Of a stretch of 34,039 nt of DNA, positions 22,604 through 30,503 are shown piece by piece (the first letter of the stretch is position 1; every line of letters starts with the position of its first letter). Both the position numbers and the translations under genes were made by a program. The stretch is from the IMG/VR virus record IMGVR_UViG_3300032117_001064, positions 1 to 34,039 of that record. The stretch is one strand, 5' to 3'. Below the pieces are notes generated by a model. The model saw only the letters and a program-made list of their open reading frames with translations, was not told the origin of the DNA and did no database searches. Source of the stretch: a virus.

Positions 22604-23890
22604 TTAATATCTATAAGTATCTGGTTTGAATGGGCCATCGACACCAACGCTGATGTATTTTGCTTGTTCATCAGTTAGTGTGGTCAGTCTCGCACCAATC
22701 TTATCTAAATGCAGTCTCGCTACCTTCTCATCTAGGTGTTTAGGTAATAGATATAGTTCACCAATCGTATAATCTTTATAGTTAGTGAATAGTTCTACCT
22801 GCGCTAATACCTGATTGGTAAAACTATTTGACATGACATAGCTAGGATGTCCTGTTGCACAACCCAAGTTAACTAGTCTGCCTTTGGCTAAGATGATCAG
22901 CTTGTGTCCACCTGGCATGGTCACATGATCTACCTGTGGTTTGATCTCGTCCCACTCACAGTCTTTTAAGCTAGCGATATCGATCTCACTGTCAAAGTGA
23001 CCGATGTTACAGATGATAGCATTGTCTTTCATACGTTCCATGTGTTCGTAGGTAATGACATCAATGTTACCTGTGGCAGTTACAAAGATATCTGCTTCAC
23101 TAGCAGCTTCATCCATGGTAACTACACGATAGCCTTCCATTGCTGCTTGCAGTGCGCAGATTGGATCAATTTCAGTTACCCACACTTGAGCTGATAGTGC
23201 TCGCAGTGCGGCCGCTGATCCTTTGCCTACATCACCGAAGCCTGCTACCACAGCGATCTTACCTGCAATCATAACATCTGTTGCACGTTTGATACCATCA
23301 ACTAATGATTCACGGCAACCATACAAGTTGTCAAACTTGCTTTTTGTCACTGAATCGTTGACATTGATAGCACGTAATTTAAATTTACCTGCTTCGATGG
23401 CTTCACGGATCTTATGGATACCTGTGGTCGTTTCTTCAGTAACTCCATAGATGCCATCTAATAGATGTGGATAGTTAGTATGAATACGACTGGTTAGATC
23501 ATGACCATCATCTAAGATCATGTTAGGTGTCCATCCATCTGGACCTGTGATTGTTTGATCAATACACCACCAATATTCTTCTTCTGTTTCACCTTTCCAA
23601 GCGTAGACTGGAATTCCTTGTTCTGCTAATGCCGCTGCCGCATGATCTTGCGTTGAGAAAATATTACAGCTTGACCAACGCACTTCTGCGCCTAAGGCTA
23701 CTAGTGTCTGTACCAACACCGCTGTCTGTATGGTCATGTGTAGACTACCAACGATACGTGCACCTTTAAGTGGTTGTTGATAGTAAAGCTCATCTTTGAT
23801 GGCCATCAATCCTGGCATTTCTGTTTCGGCTATGGCGATTTCTTTATGTCCCCACGCAGCTAAACTTATATCTTTTACTTTGTAATCCAT
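22604..23890 (-). CDS. ahcY: S-adenosylhomocysteinase
   Basis: 428 aa, complete. [11 protein letters not shown] near 206-216 is the NAD-binding loop. [13 protein letters not shown] near 176-188 holds the catalytic Lys/Asp set, ILDDGHDLT near 125 the substrate-site Asp, and the C-terminus ends in KPDTYRY, as in the family, where the last Lys and Tyr close the NAD site. It splits S-adenosylhomocysteine into homocysteine and adenosine, removing the product inhibitor of methyltransferases. It lacks the roughly 40-residue insert of long-form enzymes. Last gene of an early-type operon. The window has at least two SAM-dependent methyltransferases whose product it would clear. Rare in phages; bacterial origin inferred. 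Confidence 0.96.
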   Translation of the reverse strand: MDYKVKDISLAAWGHKEIAIAETEMPGLMAIKDELYYQQPLKGARIVGSLHMTIQTAVLVQTLVALGAEVRWSSCNIFSTQDHAAAALAEQGIPVYAWKGETEEEYWWCIDQTITGPDGWTPNMILDDGHDLTSRIHTNYPHLLDGIYGVTEETTTGIHKIREAIEAGKFKLRAINVNDSVTKSKFDNLYGCRESLVDGIKRATDVMIAGKIAVVAGFGDVGKGSAAALRALSAQVWVTEIDPICALQAAMEGYRVVTMDEAASEADIFVTATGNIDVITYEHMERMKDNAIICNIGHFDSEIDIASLKDCEWDEIKPQVDHVTMPGGHKLIILAKGRLVNLGCATGHPSYVMSNSFTNQVLAQVELFTNYKDYTIGELYLLPKHLDEKVARLHLDKIGARLTTLTDEQAKYISVGVDGPFKPDTYRY

Positions 23891-23891
23891 A

Positions 23892-24299
23892 TTATTCCTT
23901 GTGATGTTGCCAAATTTGATCAGTGCCGCCTAAGTGACCCCAATCACTGTCTACAGTCATTTTACTGCTGATACCGCCACGTGGTCGATATTCAATTTCT
24001 ATACGAATACGATCCGGAGCATATACTGCCTTGAGATCCTTATACATGACATCTAGTGCTCGCTCATAGCTAAGACGTGTGTCACGATATTGGAATATGT
24101 ATTGTTTAAGGCTTTTTAGTTCAATGGTCTTTTCATTACCATAAAACCAAATAGTGACATCACCAAAGTCTGGTTGGTTGGCACCACCTAAGAATGTAAA
24201 CTCAGGTATGTTGATACGTTGTTCATACCCTTTGGCTGCATTAGGTAGACTTTTTAGTATGCCACTGTCTATGCTGTCCCATAACTTCTTTTCACTCAT
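23892..24299 (-). CDS. QueF-like T-fold protein without the catalytic cysteine
   Basis: 135 aa. The unimodular QueF pattern (preQ0 reductase) is clear: [15 protein letters not shown] at 32-46, [15 protein letters not shown] at 58-72 with the substrate-binding Glu at 60, [10 protein letters not shown], and RPRGGIS near 105-111. In active QueF the first motif reads EFTSLCPKTGQPDF, and its Cys attacks the nitrile of preQ0. Here that position is Gly and the loop is one residue shorter. Asp 44 and Glu 60 are kept. Nitrile reduction by the known mechanism is therefore unlikely; binding of preQ0 or another purine/pterin, or a different reaction, is possible. ATGA overlap with the upstream gene; AhcY begins one base after its stop. 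Confidence 0.78.
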   Translation of the reverse strand: MSEKKLWDSIDSGILKSLPNAAKGYEQRINIPEFTFLGGANQPDFGDVTIWFYGNEKTIELKSLKQYIFQYRDTRLSYERALDVMYKDLKAVYAPDRIRIEIEYRPRGGISSKMTVDSDWGHLGGTDQIWQHHKE

Positions 24300-24490
24300 T
24301 CTGACGCTGGACCTTTAGGACCTTTTTGTGCTACTGCTGGGTCACTGAACTTGCGATTCTTACCATTAGCATAAGCTGCTTCTGCTTGAGTCATTAGCTT
24401 AGTGAACTCTCTGCGACGAGTAGGATTGTCGATGAATGATGCGAATCGTTTCGCTGTTTTTGAAAGATTAAAGTTACTGTTAGTTGCCAT
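24296..24490 (-). CDS. Small basic hypothetical protein
   Basis: 64 aa. Basic and helical in the first 40 residues (LSKTAKRFASFIDN, then RRREFTKLMTQAEAAY), and Gly/Pro/Lys-rich at the end (KGPKGPAS). No cysteines or membrane segment. Between the omega-like and QueF-like genes, with an ATGA overlap to the latter, so it is a constant part of this operon. Possibly nucleic-acid or RNA-polymerase binding, by charge only. Not recognised. Confidence 0.6.
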   Translation of the reverse strand: MATNSNFNLSKTAKRFASFIDNPTRRREFTKLMTQAEAAYANGKNRKFSDPAVAQKGPKGPASE

Positions 24491-24494
24491 CTGT

Positions 24495-24746
24495 TTATCC
24501 TTGTTTGATTTTGTTTAAGTATTCTGCGCCAAATATACCTTGGTCGATTTCAATCAGTGCTTCAACTGTAGGCTTATTTGCATAAGGTTTACGATTACCA
24601 TTTTTATCTGCGATAACACGTTTGCTTGCGATTTCTCTGGCTCGGATAGCCCCGGCTAGGATCATACGGAAACGATTACCCTCAAATGGTTTGATACAGT
24701 TATCAATGTTATAACGTTCAACGGTGTTGACTGCTTTGACTGTCAT
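24495..24746 (-). CDS. rpoZ: RNA polymerase omega-subunit-like protein
   Basis: 83 aa from the ATG at 24746 with GGAG seven bases upstream; the codon at 24758 would place the start before this site. NRFRMILAGAIRAREIAS matches the conserved omega helix (NRFxLVxxAxxRARQ). NKPTVEALIEIDQG then matches the KTTVIALREIEEG segment, and EYLNKI follows as in omega. Cellular omega (about 90 aa) chaperones the beta-prime subunit and stabilises core polymerase. A phage version may replace or modify the host subunit, for example for late transcription. First gene of its operon, behind a perfect consensus promoter, hence probably expressed early. Confidence 0.8.
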   Translation of the reverse strand: MTVKAVNTVERYNIDNCIKPFEGNRFRMILAGAIRAREIASKRVIADKNGNRKPYANKPTVEALIEIDQGIFGAEYLNKIKQG

Positions 24747-24775
24747 AGAATACTCCATGTGATTGAATATACTTA

Positions 24776-24804
24776 ATTATAACTGAATGTTAACAGAATG
24801 TCAA
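24776..24804 (-). promoter_or_regulatory. Consensus sigma-70 promoter for the omega/QueF-like/AhcY operon
   Basis: Minus-strand TTGACA (24799-24804), 17 bases, TATAAT (24776-24781). The TGA stop codon of the upstream gene (24801-24803) is part of the -35 box. Expected +1 near 24769, leader 23 bases with GGAG. Confidence 0.9.
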
Positions 24805-26246
24805 CGTTTTTGTCTGAGTTTTGTTGGTTTGTTGCGTTTATCTCTGGCGGGTGCTATTTCGATTGGTTCATGATGTTCTACTTTGGTCAGCAGTTCTAGC
24901 ATAGGGCCGGTTTCAAAAAAGTTTCTTGCGTATCCACCCATCAGTCCAGTTCTAAATTGGCAAAGTAAATTTGATCCTTTGGCGATCTTTTCACCTTCTT
25001 GTGGTTTAGTCCAAATTTGTATAGTACGACTGTTAGCACTTGATACTAATCTAGTGTCTAAATCCAAATGCTGCATGGCTTGATATAAGTTATCACTGAA
25101 ACGCAAAACCTTGTAACTACCTGTTGATACTTTATCATCGAGTTTAACTACTTCTACATTTTCTAATTTTTCACCGCGAGCAAAGAAGTTAGCCGCATCT
25201 GTCAGATGTTTGACAATTTTAGCTTCTACGTTTGGTTTTTGATTTTTAACTATCTTTTGAACTTGGGGGTATACTACCTTGTCATAGATTTCAGTTAATA
25301 GATTATCGTATATGGTCTTTTCGTCAAGTGGTGCATCTAGTAATTTACGATACTTGCTGATATCAATATCAAAACCAACTTGGAACCATTTTTGTAATGA
25401 AGGGAATTTTAATCCTGAGATCTGACCTAGAGTTTTTGAACTATAGGTTTTAAGACTTAGCAAATCAATTTTTTCGCCATCGATACTTAGGGTTAAGTCA
25501 GCTTTGGTTCCTCTCGCATCAGATGTGCCATCAGATATTACATTAATTTTATTAGTATTTTTGTCTTGGATCACACGCTCACATGAGGCCTTAACACTTC
25601 GTGATTCATTGATATACTTGACCGCACTGTTTAATACTGCGCTTAGGTCTGGTGCTAGACGATTAGTTTTTATCTGTTTGATAAATGATTCTGACGACTT
25701 TCCTGGCGCTAGTCCTGTAAACTCCAGTTGGTCATTCTTACCTATATTCTTATTGTATGTGATTGGACTTGATAGTTTAAAAAGATAATTCTTTCCTTGA
25801 GGTTGTGCGTCACTGGCTTTGATTACAGTTAACACCTGTGCTGATGTTATAGGGTTTCCAGCATTAAGGAATTTAGTTGACATACTAAACCCCATGAACA
25901 GTTCAGCTAGATGTCCAGCATTGTAAGTTTTTTGACCAGCTAGTTGTGTGAATTCTGTACCTTTATACAGCACGCCCCATGGTGCAGTTTGGCCATTTTT
26001 AAGTATGATATTTTTAGGCAAATAGGATTTAATGTCTTCAGGGTGTTTTAATGCCTGTTTTAATGGTTTAGACATAGCAGGATTAATCAACACTGACTTG
26101 CCAAATTTAGCCTGATATTCAGGTGATACAGCTACAGGTTTATTGTTGTCGATGTATTGTAGTAATATTCCTAGGTATTTGCCCTGATGTTTGGCCAACT
26201 CCTTGGGATTTAGAGATGCTTCTATTAGGTTGATTAAATCACGCAT
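24801..26246 (-). CDS. Hypothetical protein with a possible PD-(D/E)XK nuclease motif
   Basis: 481 aa. It starts MRDLINLIEASL, a type of N-terminus I recall from several late proteins of marine myoviruses. Near residues 240-262, DARGTKADLTLSIDG is followed by EKIDLLSLKTYSS; an Asp at a strand start and an S-L-K at the end of the next strand are the layout of the PD-(D/E)XK nuclease core (compare HaeIII-like enzymes). The C-terminus is very basic (RDKRNKPTKLRQKR), fitting DNA binding. No recognisable restriction or homing-endonuclease family. A late-type promoter box lies eight bases before the start and no Shine-Dalgarno sequence is seen. Confidence 0.5.
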   Translation of the reverse strand: MRDLINLIEASLNPKELAKHQGKYLGILLQYIDNNKPVAVSPEYQAKFGKSVLINPAMSKPLKQALKHPEDIKSYLPKNIILKNGQTAPWGVLYKGTEFTQLAGQKTYNAGHLAELFMGFSMSTKFLNAGNPITSAQVLTVIKASDAQPQGKNYLFKLSSPITYNKNIGKNDQLEFTGLAPGKSSESFIKQIKTNRLAPDLSAVLNSAVKYINESRSVKASCERVIQDKNTNKINVISDGTSDARGTKADLTLSIDGEKIDLLSLKTYSSKTLGQISGLKFPSLQKWFQVGFDIDISKYRKLLDAPLDEKTIYDNLLTEIYDKVVYPQVQKIVKNQKPNVEAKIVKHLTDAANFFARGEKLENVEVVKLDDKVSTGSYKVLRFSDNLYQAMQHLDLDTRLVSSANSRTIQIWTKPQEGEKIAKGSNLLCQFRTGLMGGYARNFFETGPMLELLTKVEHHEPIEIAPARDKRNKPTKLRQKR

Positions 26247-26253
26247 GATACAG

Positions 26254-26261
26254 TATTTATC
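26254..26261 (-). promoter_or_regulatory. T4-like late promoter box, near-leaderless
   Basis: Minus-strand GATAAATA followed by CTGTATC and the ATG at 26246. Predicted start of transcription is near 26248, so the message would have almost no leader. Confidence 0.6.
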
Positions 26262-27018
26262 TGCGTTCTATATCATCTTCTTCGCAGACTACACCATATT
26301 GTATTTCAACTATTTTACAGGGTCTATTGTAAGGATTGTACAATCTATGCCAGGATTCTTTGCTAATCCAATGATGGTAGAATGTATCTAGCTCATAGGT
26401 CCTATTGAGCTCTGGACTATCTTCCCATTCTGTTTCAACACAGCAACGTCCTTCCGCTATGAACCAAAACTCCCAACGATCCCAATGACGTTGCATGCTA
26501 AGACTTTGTCCAGGTTCTATGGTAAGTTCTTTAACTTTAACCGTTGGCATTTCATGTAATACACGCCAATAACCCCAGGGACGTATAGTTTTAGGGGCTT
26601 TCCATTCTTCTAATATCCAACTGCTTGAATTCTTTTTATCGTATCCGCCTACACCAAATTGGAATTCTACATCTTTAACTGACATTTCTGGAATGTTGTC
26701 TTGAGTGCGATCGCCACCATTGGCAAAGATAATCTGACTGTTGGGATATAAAGTTTTAACGTTGTGAATGGCTTCTATAGCAGTACCGTCTGTGTCATTA
26801 AACAGTATACAGTGATCTACCATCTTGAGATTTTCAATGATCCTGATACGTTCACTGCTAGGCATGAATTCACGACCTTTTTTCTTCCTTAACCAACTGT
26901 CACTGTTGACACCAACTACTAGTATATCTCCTAGGCGTTTTGCATGTTTGAAATAGTCTATGTGTCCTGAATGTAAAGGATCAAATCCACCAGTAACTAA
27001 TACCACACGATTAATCAT
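26257..27018 (-). CDS. Cytidylyltransferase-cupin fusion (HldE/TagD-like plus PMI-like)
   Basis: 253 aa with two domains. Residues 1-130: GGFDPLHSGHIDYF at 10-23 is the HxGH nucleotidyltransferase motif, and MPSSERIRII near 52 is the RxxxI-type second motif. The whole resembles the adenylyl/cytidylyl domain of HldE or TagD. Residues 140-253: KTIRPWGYWRVL starts a type II phosphomannose-isomerase cupin, with VKELTIEPGQSLSMQRHWDR and WHRLYNP as metal-binding boxes. It would activate a phosphorylated heptose- or polyol-like sugar while the cupin isomerises or senses it. ATGA overlap with the methyltransferase. Substrate unknown. Confidence 0.75.
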   Translation of the reverse strand: MINRVVLVTGGFDPLHSGHIDYFKHAKRLGDILVVGVNSDSWLRKKKGREFMPSSERIRIIENLKMVDHCILFNDTDGTAIEAIHNVKTLYPNSQIIFANGGDRTQDNIPEMSVKDVEFQFGVGGYDKKNSSSWILEEWKAPKTIRPWGYWRVLHEMPTVKVKELTIEPGQSLSMQRHWDRWEFWFIAEGRCCVETEWEDSPELNRTYELDTFYHHWISKESWHRLYNPYNRPCKIVEIQYGVVCEEDDIERR

Positions 27019-27917
27019 TTGTTTCTATAGCTTTTTCTAGTAGGAGGTAAGGGTTTAAGCAGTTGGGTGCCAGTGGTAATTACATTATTTTGGAATATAG
27101 TGTGAACATTTGAATGTTCTGTCGTGTTGAACACTCCTGTGGATTCTGTAACCGTTACTGGTGCGCCACGTAAAGGTTCCCATTGACTGATGTAGTCAAT
27201 AAAATATAACTCTTTATCTAACCATGGCATGACTATTTCTTCTTGTTTTAAATATCCGTTGGCCATAATGCTAGATACCATGCTAGGGTGTAATAGATTT
27301 TTATCAATTAAATCAAACCATGTGGTAGTTTTTGGATCCATTGGAGCGATGTCTGTTTTATATACAGCCATGTGGACCCACGGATCATTGAACCTTTTTA
27401 ATAGATATGCATCGCGACAATCAAATCCATTGACAGCTAACATGTAGATCAGCATTATTGGAGTATAATGATAGTAACACCCACTATGGCCCCTGCTGAA
27501 CTGTTTACTGTATTCTATACCAGTGTGTTGTGGAATAGTCAACAGTAACATGCCATTAACAGTCATCTGGTCATTCCAGTTTTTTAATGTGCTTAATGGA
27601 TCAGTGCTGCATTGTAAACAATCATGCGCCCACATCAAATCGATGTTAACAGGGAATATATGAGGTTCTGTAAAATCTCGTTGGATCTTTTTAATATTTG
27701 GTAGATCAGGAACTGCTGATAGCTTGGACCCATCTCTATCTACGGCAAAAGTATTAAAATTATAAGGTTCTGGAGGGTCATTGTAGTTTTCTAAGGTAGC
27801 CCACCATACAGTGTCTTCACCTGTGCCACAGCCCATGTCAGCTACATTCTTAAGACTTTCTAAGAAAGTATCATATTGACGTATAGTTTCTAATATATGT
27901 AGACTGTGTCTAGCCAA
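27015..27917 (-). CDS. Class I SAM-dependent methyltransferase
   Basis: 300 aa. VADMGCGTGEDTVWW at 25-39 is SAM motif I, and AVDRDG near 60 is motif II with the acidic residue that binds the ribose. MWAHDCLQCSTDPLSTLKNW and LLLTIPQHTG follow as motifs post-II and III of a methyltransferase 11/25-type fold. It has no DNA-methylase NPPY or PC motif, so a small molecule, sugar or peptide is the likely acceptor. Between UvsY-like and a sugar nucleotidyltransferase fusion, so modification of a glycan is plausible. The last 50 residues are probably disordered. Its SAH product would be a substrate for AhcY in the window. Confidence 0.78.
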   Translation of the reverse strand: MARHSLHILETIRQYDTFLESLKNVADMGCGTGEDTVWWATLENYNDPPEPYNFNTFAVDRDGSKLSAVPDLPNIKKIQRDFTEPHIFPVNIDLMWAHDCLQCSTDPLSTLKNWNDQMTVNGMLLLTIPQHTGIEYSKQFSRGHSGCYYHYTPIMLIYMLAVNGFDCRDAYLLKRFNDPWVHMAVYKTDIAPMDPKTTTWFDLIDKNLLHPSMVSSIMANGYLKQEEIVMPWLDKELYFIDYISQWEPLRGAPVTVTESTGVFNTTEHSNVHTIFQNNVITTGTQLLKPLPPTRKSYRNK

Positions 27918-28365
27918 TTGATGCGTCCTCCATACCTGCTGTTCTTAAACGAGTTACGTGTCCTAGCATGAAGTTCTTGCTTTCAAGCCCTTTCATGATA
28001 CCTAACCATTTATTTCGTAATAGTGCCACTTCATTGATGATGGTTTCAAAGTCGATTACTTCGTCCTCACCATCGACATACTTTTCTACATCTCGCGATG
28101 TAAGAGCTCGTTGATAGTTTTCTAGATATTTTTGGAAGTGTGTTCTACGTATCTTGCGTAGACGAATATTAAGATAATTGAGCACCGCTTCAATTTCTTG
28201 CAATTGATTAAAGCGACGCTCAGTTATACCGGGCAGGCCAGCTAGACTCTTTTCTATGTTACCATAGATTCCAACTTCTGTTTTAGCTTCATCTAACTCT
28301 CTTTCGTAATGTTCAATGAAGTCTGGAATTGCACCAAGACTAGCAACTATGCGACTATACCACAT
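27910..28365 (-). CDS. uvsY: UvsY-like recombination mediator
   Basis: 151 aa, helical and charged. It is close in length to T4 UvsY (137 aa) and encoded one gene after uvsX. Central helices RFNQLQEIEAVLNYLNIRLRK and LENYQRALTSRDVEKYVDGE are of the type found in UvsY proteins of marine T4-like phages, as I remember them. UvsY is a hexamer that helps UvsX displace gp32 from single-stranded DNA. The start overlaps the preceding stop as TAATG. Assignment rests on position, size and general likeness rather than on a catalytic motif. Confidence 0.7.
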   Translation of the reverse strand: MWYSRIVASLGAIPDFIEHYERELDEAKTEVGIYGNIEKSLAGLPGITERRFNQLQEIEAVLNYLNIRLRKIRRTHFQKYLENYQRALTSRDVEKYVDGEDEVIDFETIINEVALLRNKWLGIMKGLESKNFMLGHVTRLRTAGMEDASIG

Positions 28366-28610
28366 TAATAATCATCGTCCTCGTCATCATCGTAGTCTGA
28401 TTCTTCGACTTCATCTTCGCCGAGATATTCTTTAAGACTACGTTTGAGATAACTATCGGTACCTGCGAATGCTTTAAGATCACGTTCAGTTATGTTGTGA
28501 TCAGCTACGATTGCCAACACATGATCGGCAGCCGCTTGTCGATCCTTAGGAGCGATGTACTCTTTACAAGTTAACCAAACTTCACCTAATGCATCTAACT
28601 CAATGCTCAT
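28365..28610 (-). CDS. Small acidic protein between uvsX and uvsY
   Basis: 81 aa. The N-terminal 60 residues form a small helical domain (LGEVWLTCKEYIAPKDRQAAADH, read in two parts: LGEVWLTCKEY and IAPKDRQAAADH). The last 16 residues are almost all acidic (DEVEESDYDDDEDDDY). Such a tail could contact gp32-, UvsX- or UvsY-type proteins or mimic DNA. Overlaps uvsX as ATGA and the uvsY-like gene as TAATG. I recall similar proteins beside uvsX in cyanophages, without a known function. Confidence 0.65.
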   Translation of the reverse strand: MSIELDALGEVWLTCKEYIAPKDRQAAADHVLAIVADHNITERDLKAFAGTDSYLKRSLKEYLGEDEVEESDYDDDEDDDY

Positions 28611-29686
28611 TCTTCAACTCCTTCCTCTGGTGTTGTTTCAACTGCTGTCGTAGTTTCTAATAGTTTAGAATTGCTGGAAATATCTTTCATGACGATGTCT
28701 AAACAACCTTCTTCATTCGATTCCCATGCTTTGCGGAACTGTTTAATTTCTTTACCATCAGCTGATTTATAAGCAAGTCTATTACCGTCTTTAGCTAATA
28801 GACCTTTGGCTTCCATCATATCAGTTAATCCACTGTATGGATTCATGCCTGTTTCATACGGAATCTTAACTTGTACTGATTCAAATGGTTTAGCATATCG
28901 AGTTTTCATAACTTTACATGCTGCACGGATACCTTTGACTTCTGATATCTTGTTACCATCTTCGTCTTCTTTAAGTTTGAGTTTGCGCATAGCAACTACT
29001 ATACTTGAAGCGTAGATAAATCCCTGACCACCCGAAATCTTATCATCTGGGTCAAACATGTCTTGGCTAGCGTAGGTATGGTTAGTTGCCACTAGGCCAA
29101 CATTGTTACTGCCAAACATATTTACACAATTACGGACCAATGCTGTCAGTGCTTTAGGTTTACGACCCATGTCACCTTTTAAATCGCCCGCTTCAAATTG
29201 ATTGATGTCTGTTGGTGTTAATAACATACCTAAACTGTCAATAACGAATAAAACTTTTGGACGCTCTTCAGAAGGTAGTAGTTTATATTCTTTCATAAAC
29301 TCATGTATCGTTTTAGCCACGTCATCGATCATGGCCACATTTAATTTCAGCAACTTGCTTTCATCTGTGCTTACACCTAATGCGTGTAACCAACTTTCAT
29401 CTAGAGCATTTTCACTGTCGATCAAAATAACATAAATGCCTTGTTCTTGTGCATTTTTAATGATATTACCTGAACAGATATATGATTTACCTGCACCAGA
29501 TTCACCAGCAAACACTGTTACTTTGCCTAGTGGAATACCTTTATGGAAGTCACTGCTGATCAGATAATTTAAAGTATAATTACCTGTTGAGATCCAATCA
29601 GTTGGATCATTGAAACCGATACCTAAGCCATCGATGCTTTTGGTAATCGACTTTCTAAATTTACTAATGTCAAATGGTTTTGGCAT
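28607..29686 (-). CDS. uvsX: UvsX RecA-like recombinase
   Basis: 359 aa. Walker A GESGAGKS at 61-68, Walker B KVLFVIDS at 134-141 and the RecA-type TNHTYAS segment near 191-197 are present. The IPLGKVTVFAGE strand before the P-loop is typical of UvsX/RecA. T4 UvsX has 391 aa. The N-terminal domain is short, as in phage recombinases. It forms filaments on single-stranded DNA and performs strand exchange for recombination-dependent replication and repair. AAGGATG seven bases before the ATG. In the gp32-uvsX-uvsY block. Confidence 0.95.
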   Translation of the reverse strand: MPKPFDISKFRKSITKSIDGLGIGFNDPTDWISTGNYTLNYLISSDFHKGIPLGKVTVFAGESGAGKSYICSGNIIKNAQEQGIYVILIDSENALDESWLHALGVSTDESKLLKLNVAMIDDVAKTIHEFMKEYKLLPSEERPKVLFVIDSLGMLLTPTDINQFEAGDLKGDMGRKPKALTALVRNCVNMFGSNNVGLVATNHTYASQDMFDPDDKISGGQGFIYASSIVVAMRKLKLKEDEDGNKISEVKGIRAACKVMKTRYAKPFESVQVKIPYETGMNPYSGLTDMMEAKGLLAKDGNRLAYKSADGKEIKQFRKAWESNEEGCLDIVMKDISSNSKLLETTTAVETTPEEGVEE

Positions 29687-29690
29687 ACTA

Positions 29691-30503
29691 TTACATCCTT
29701 TTTAAATCGGCAACCAATGATTGATTGTTGCCTTGTAAAAAATTATTATCATACCAACGTAATTCTGTTGGATTCAATTCTAAATTAGCACAGGTATAGG
29801 CTATTACCGCGGCCTTTTCCCAGAACTCTAATTCTCCAAGATCAAACACTTCTTGTGCTATACAACCTTCACAGATAGCCTTTATATTTTCAAACCAATC
29901 TAGATATTTTTTATTGGCTTCTAACATATAATTATGGAACTCTAAACTTTTTTGATCATCCCAGGTCCAACCCATAGTAGTTTCTATAATAGATTTAACA
30001 TCTTTAACATCATGTTTGATCAGTGCTTCTAACGGAAACCAAACACTAGTAGGATATTTCTCTACTATAGATGTTACCATACTATAATATTTTAATGTCA
30101 ATGACTCTAAAAAGTCAATTGATGACTGTTCATAGGTGATATCAAAAAATTTATTAAAGTTATCTACTTTTGGAGTATCTTTATAGGCCTTGCCATATTC
30201 CATTTTCAAACGCAATAGATGATAAATGTCGTTGGGTTCCAATTGGACCAAACATACAGTATCGGTATCGTCTCTAGAATATTCATTAGCCACTTGTTTT
30301 GATACACCATAACTGTAATGGTCAGCACCAATGTTTAAGTGTTTGAATGAATCTAGATTAGCATGATAATAGTTATGACAATCACCAGTATCACTAAAGA
30401 TCGTCTTTATATCTGTGTTAATCTTACCACAAGAATAGAGGATATGGGCCATAAGTGTACAGCCCATACCTCCATGTGGATAATCAATGATATAAGTAGT
30501 CAA
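29691..30503 (-). CDS. P-loop/sulfotransferase-like hypothetical protein
   Basis: 270 aa. The N-terminus DYPHGGMGCTLMAHILYSCG has a Gly-rich loop after a first strand (PxGGxGxT), similar to the PAPS-binding loop of sulfotransferases or a modified P-loop. SVWFPLEALIKHDV near residue 150 is compatible with the second part of that fold. No full Walker A (GxxxxGK[ST]) is present. It is between gp32 and uvsX, separated by five bases from the latter. Sulfation of a glycan would fit the sugar genes around, but the position suggests a replication-region gene. Left as hypothetical. Confidence 0.45.
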   Translation of the reverse strand: MTTYIIDYPHGGMGCTLMAHILYSCGKINTDIKTIFSDTGDCHNYYHANLDSFKHLNIGADHYSYGVSKQVANEYSRDDTDTVCLVQLEPNDIYHLLRLKMEYGKAYKDTPKVDNFNKFFDITYEQSSIDFLESLTLKYYSMVTSIVEKYPTSVWFPLEALIKHDVKDVKSIIETTMGWTWDDQKSLEFHNYMLEANKKYLDWFENIKAICEGCIAQEVFDLGELEFWEKAAVIAYTCANLELNPTELRWYDNNFLQGNNQSLVADLKRM

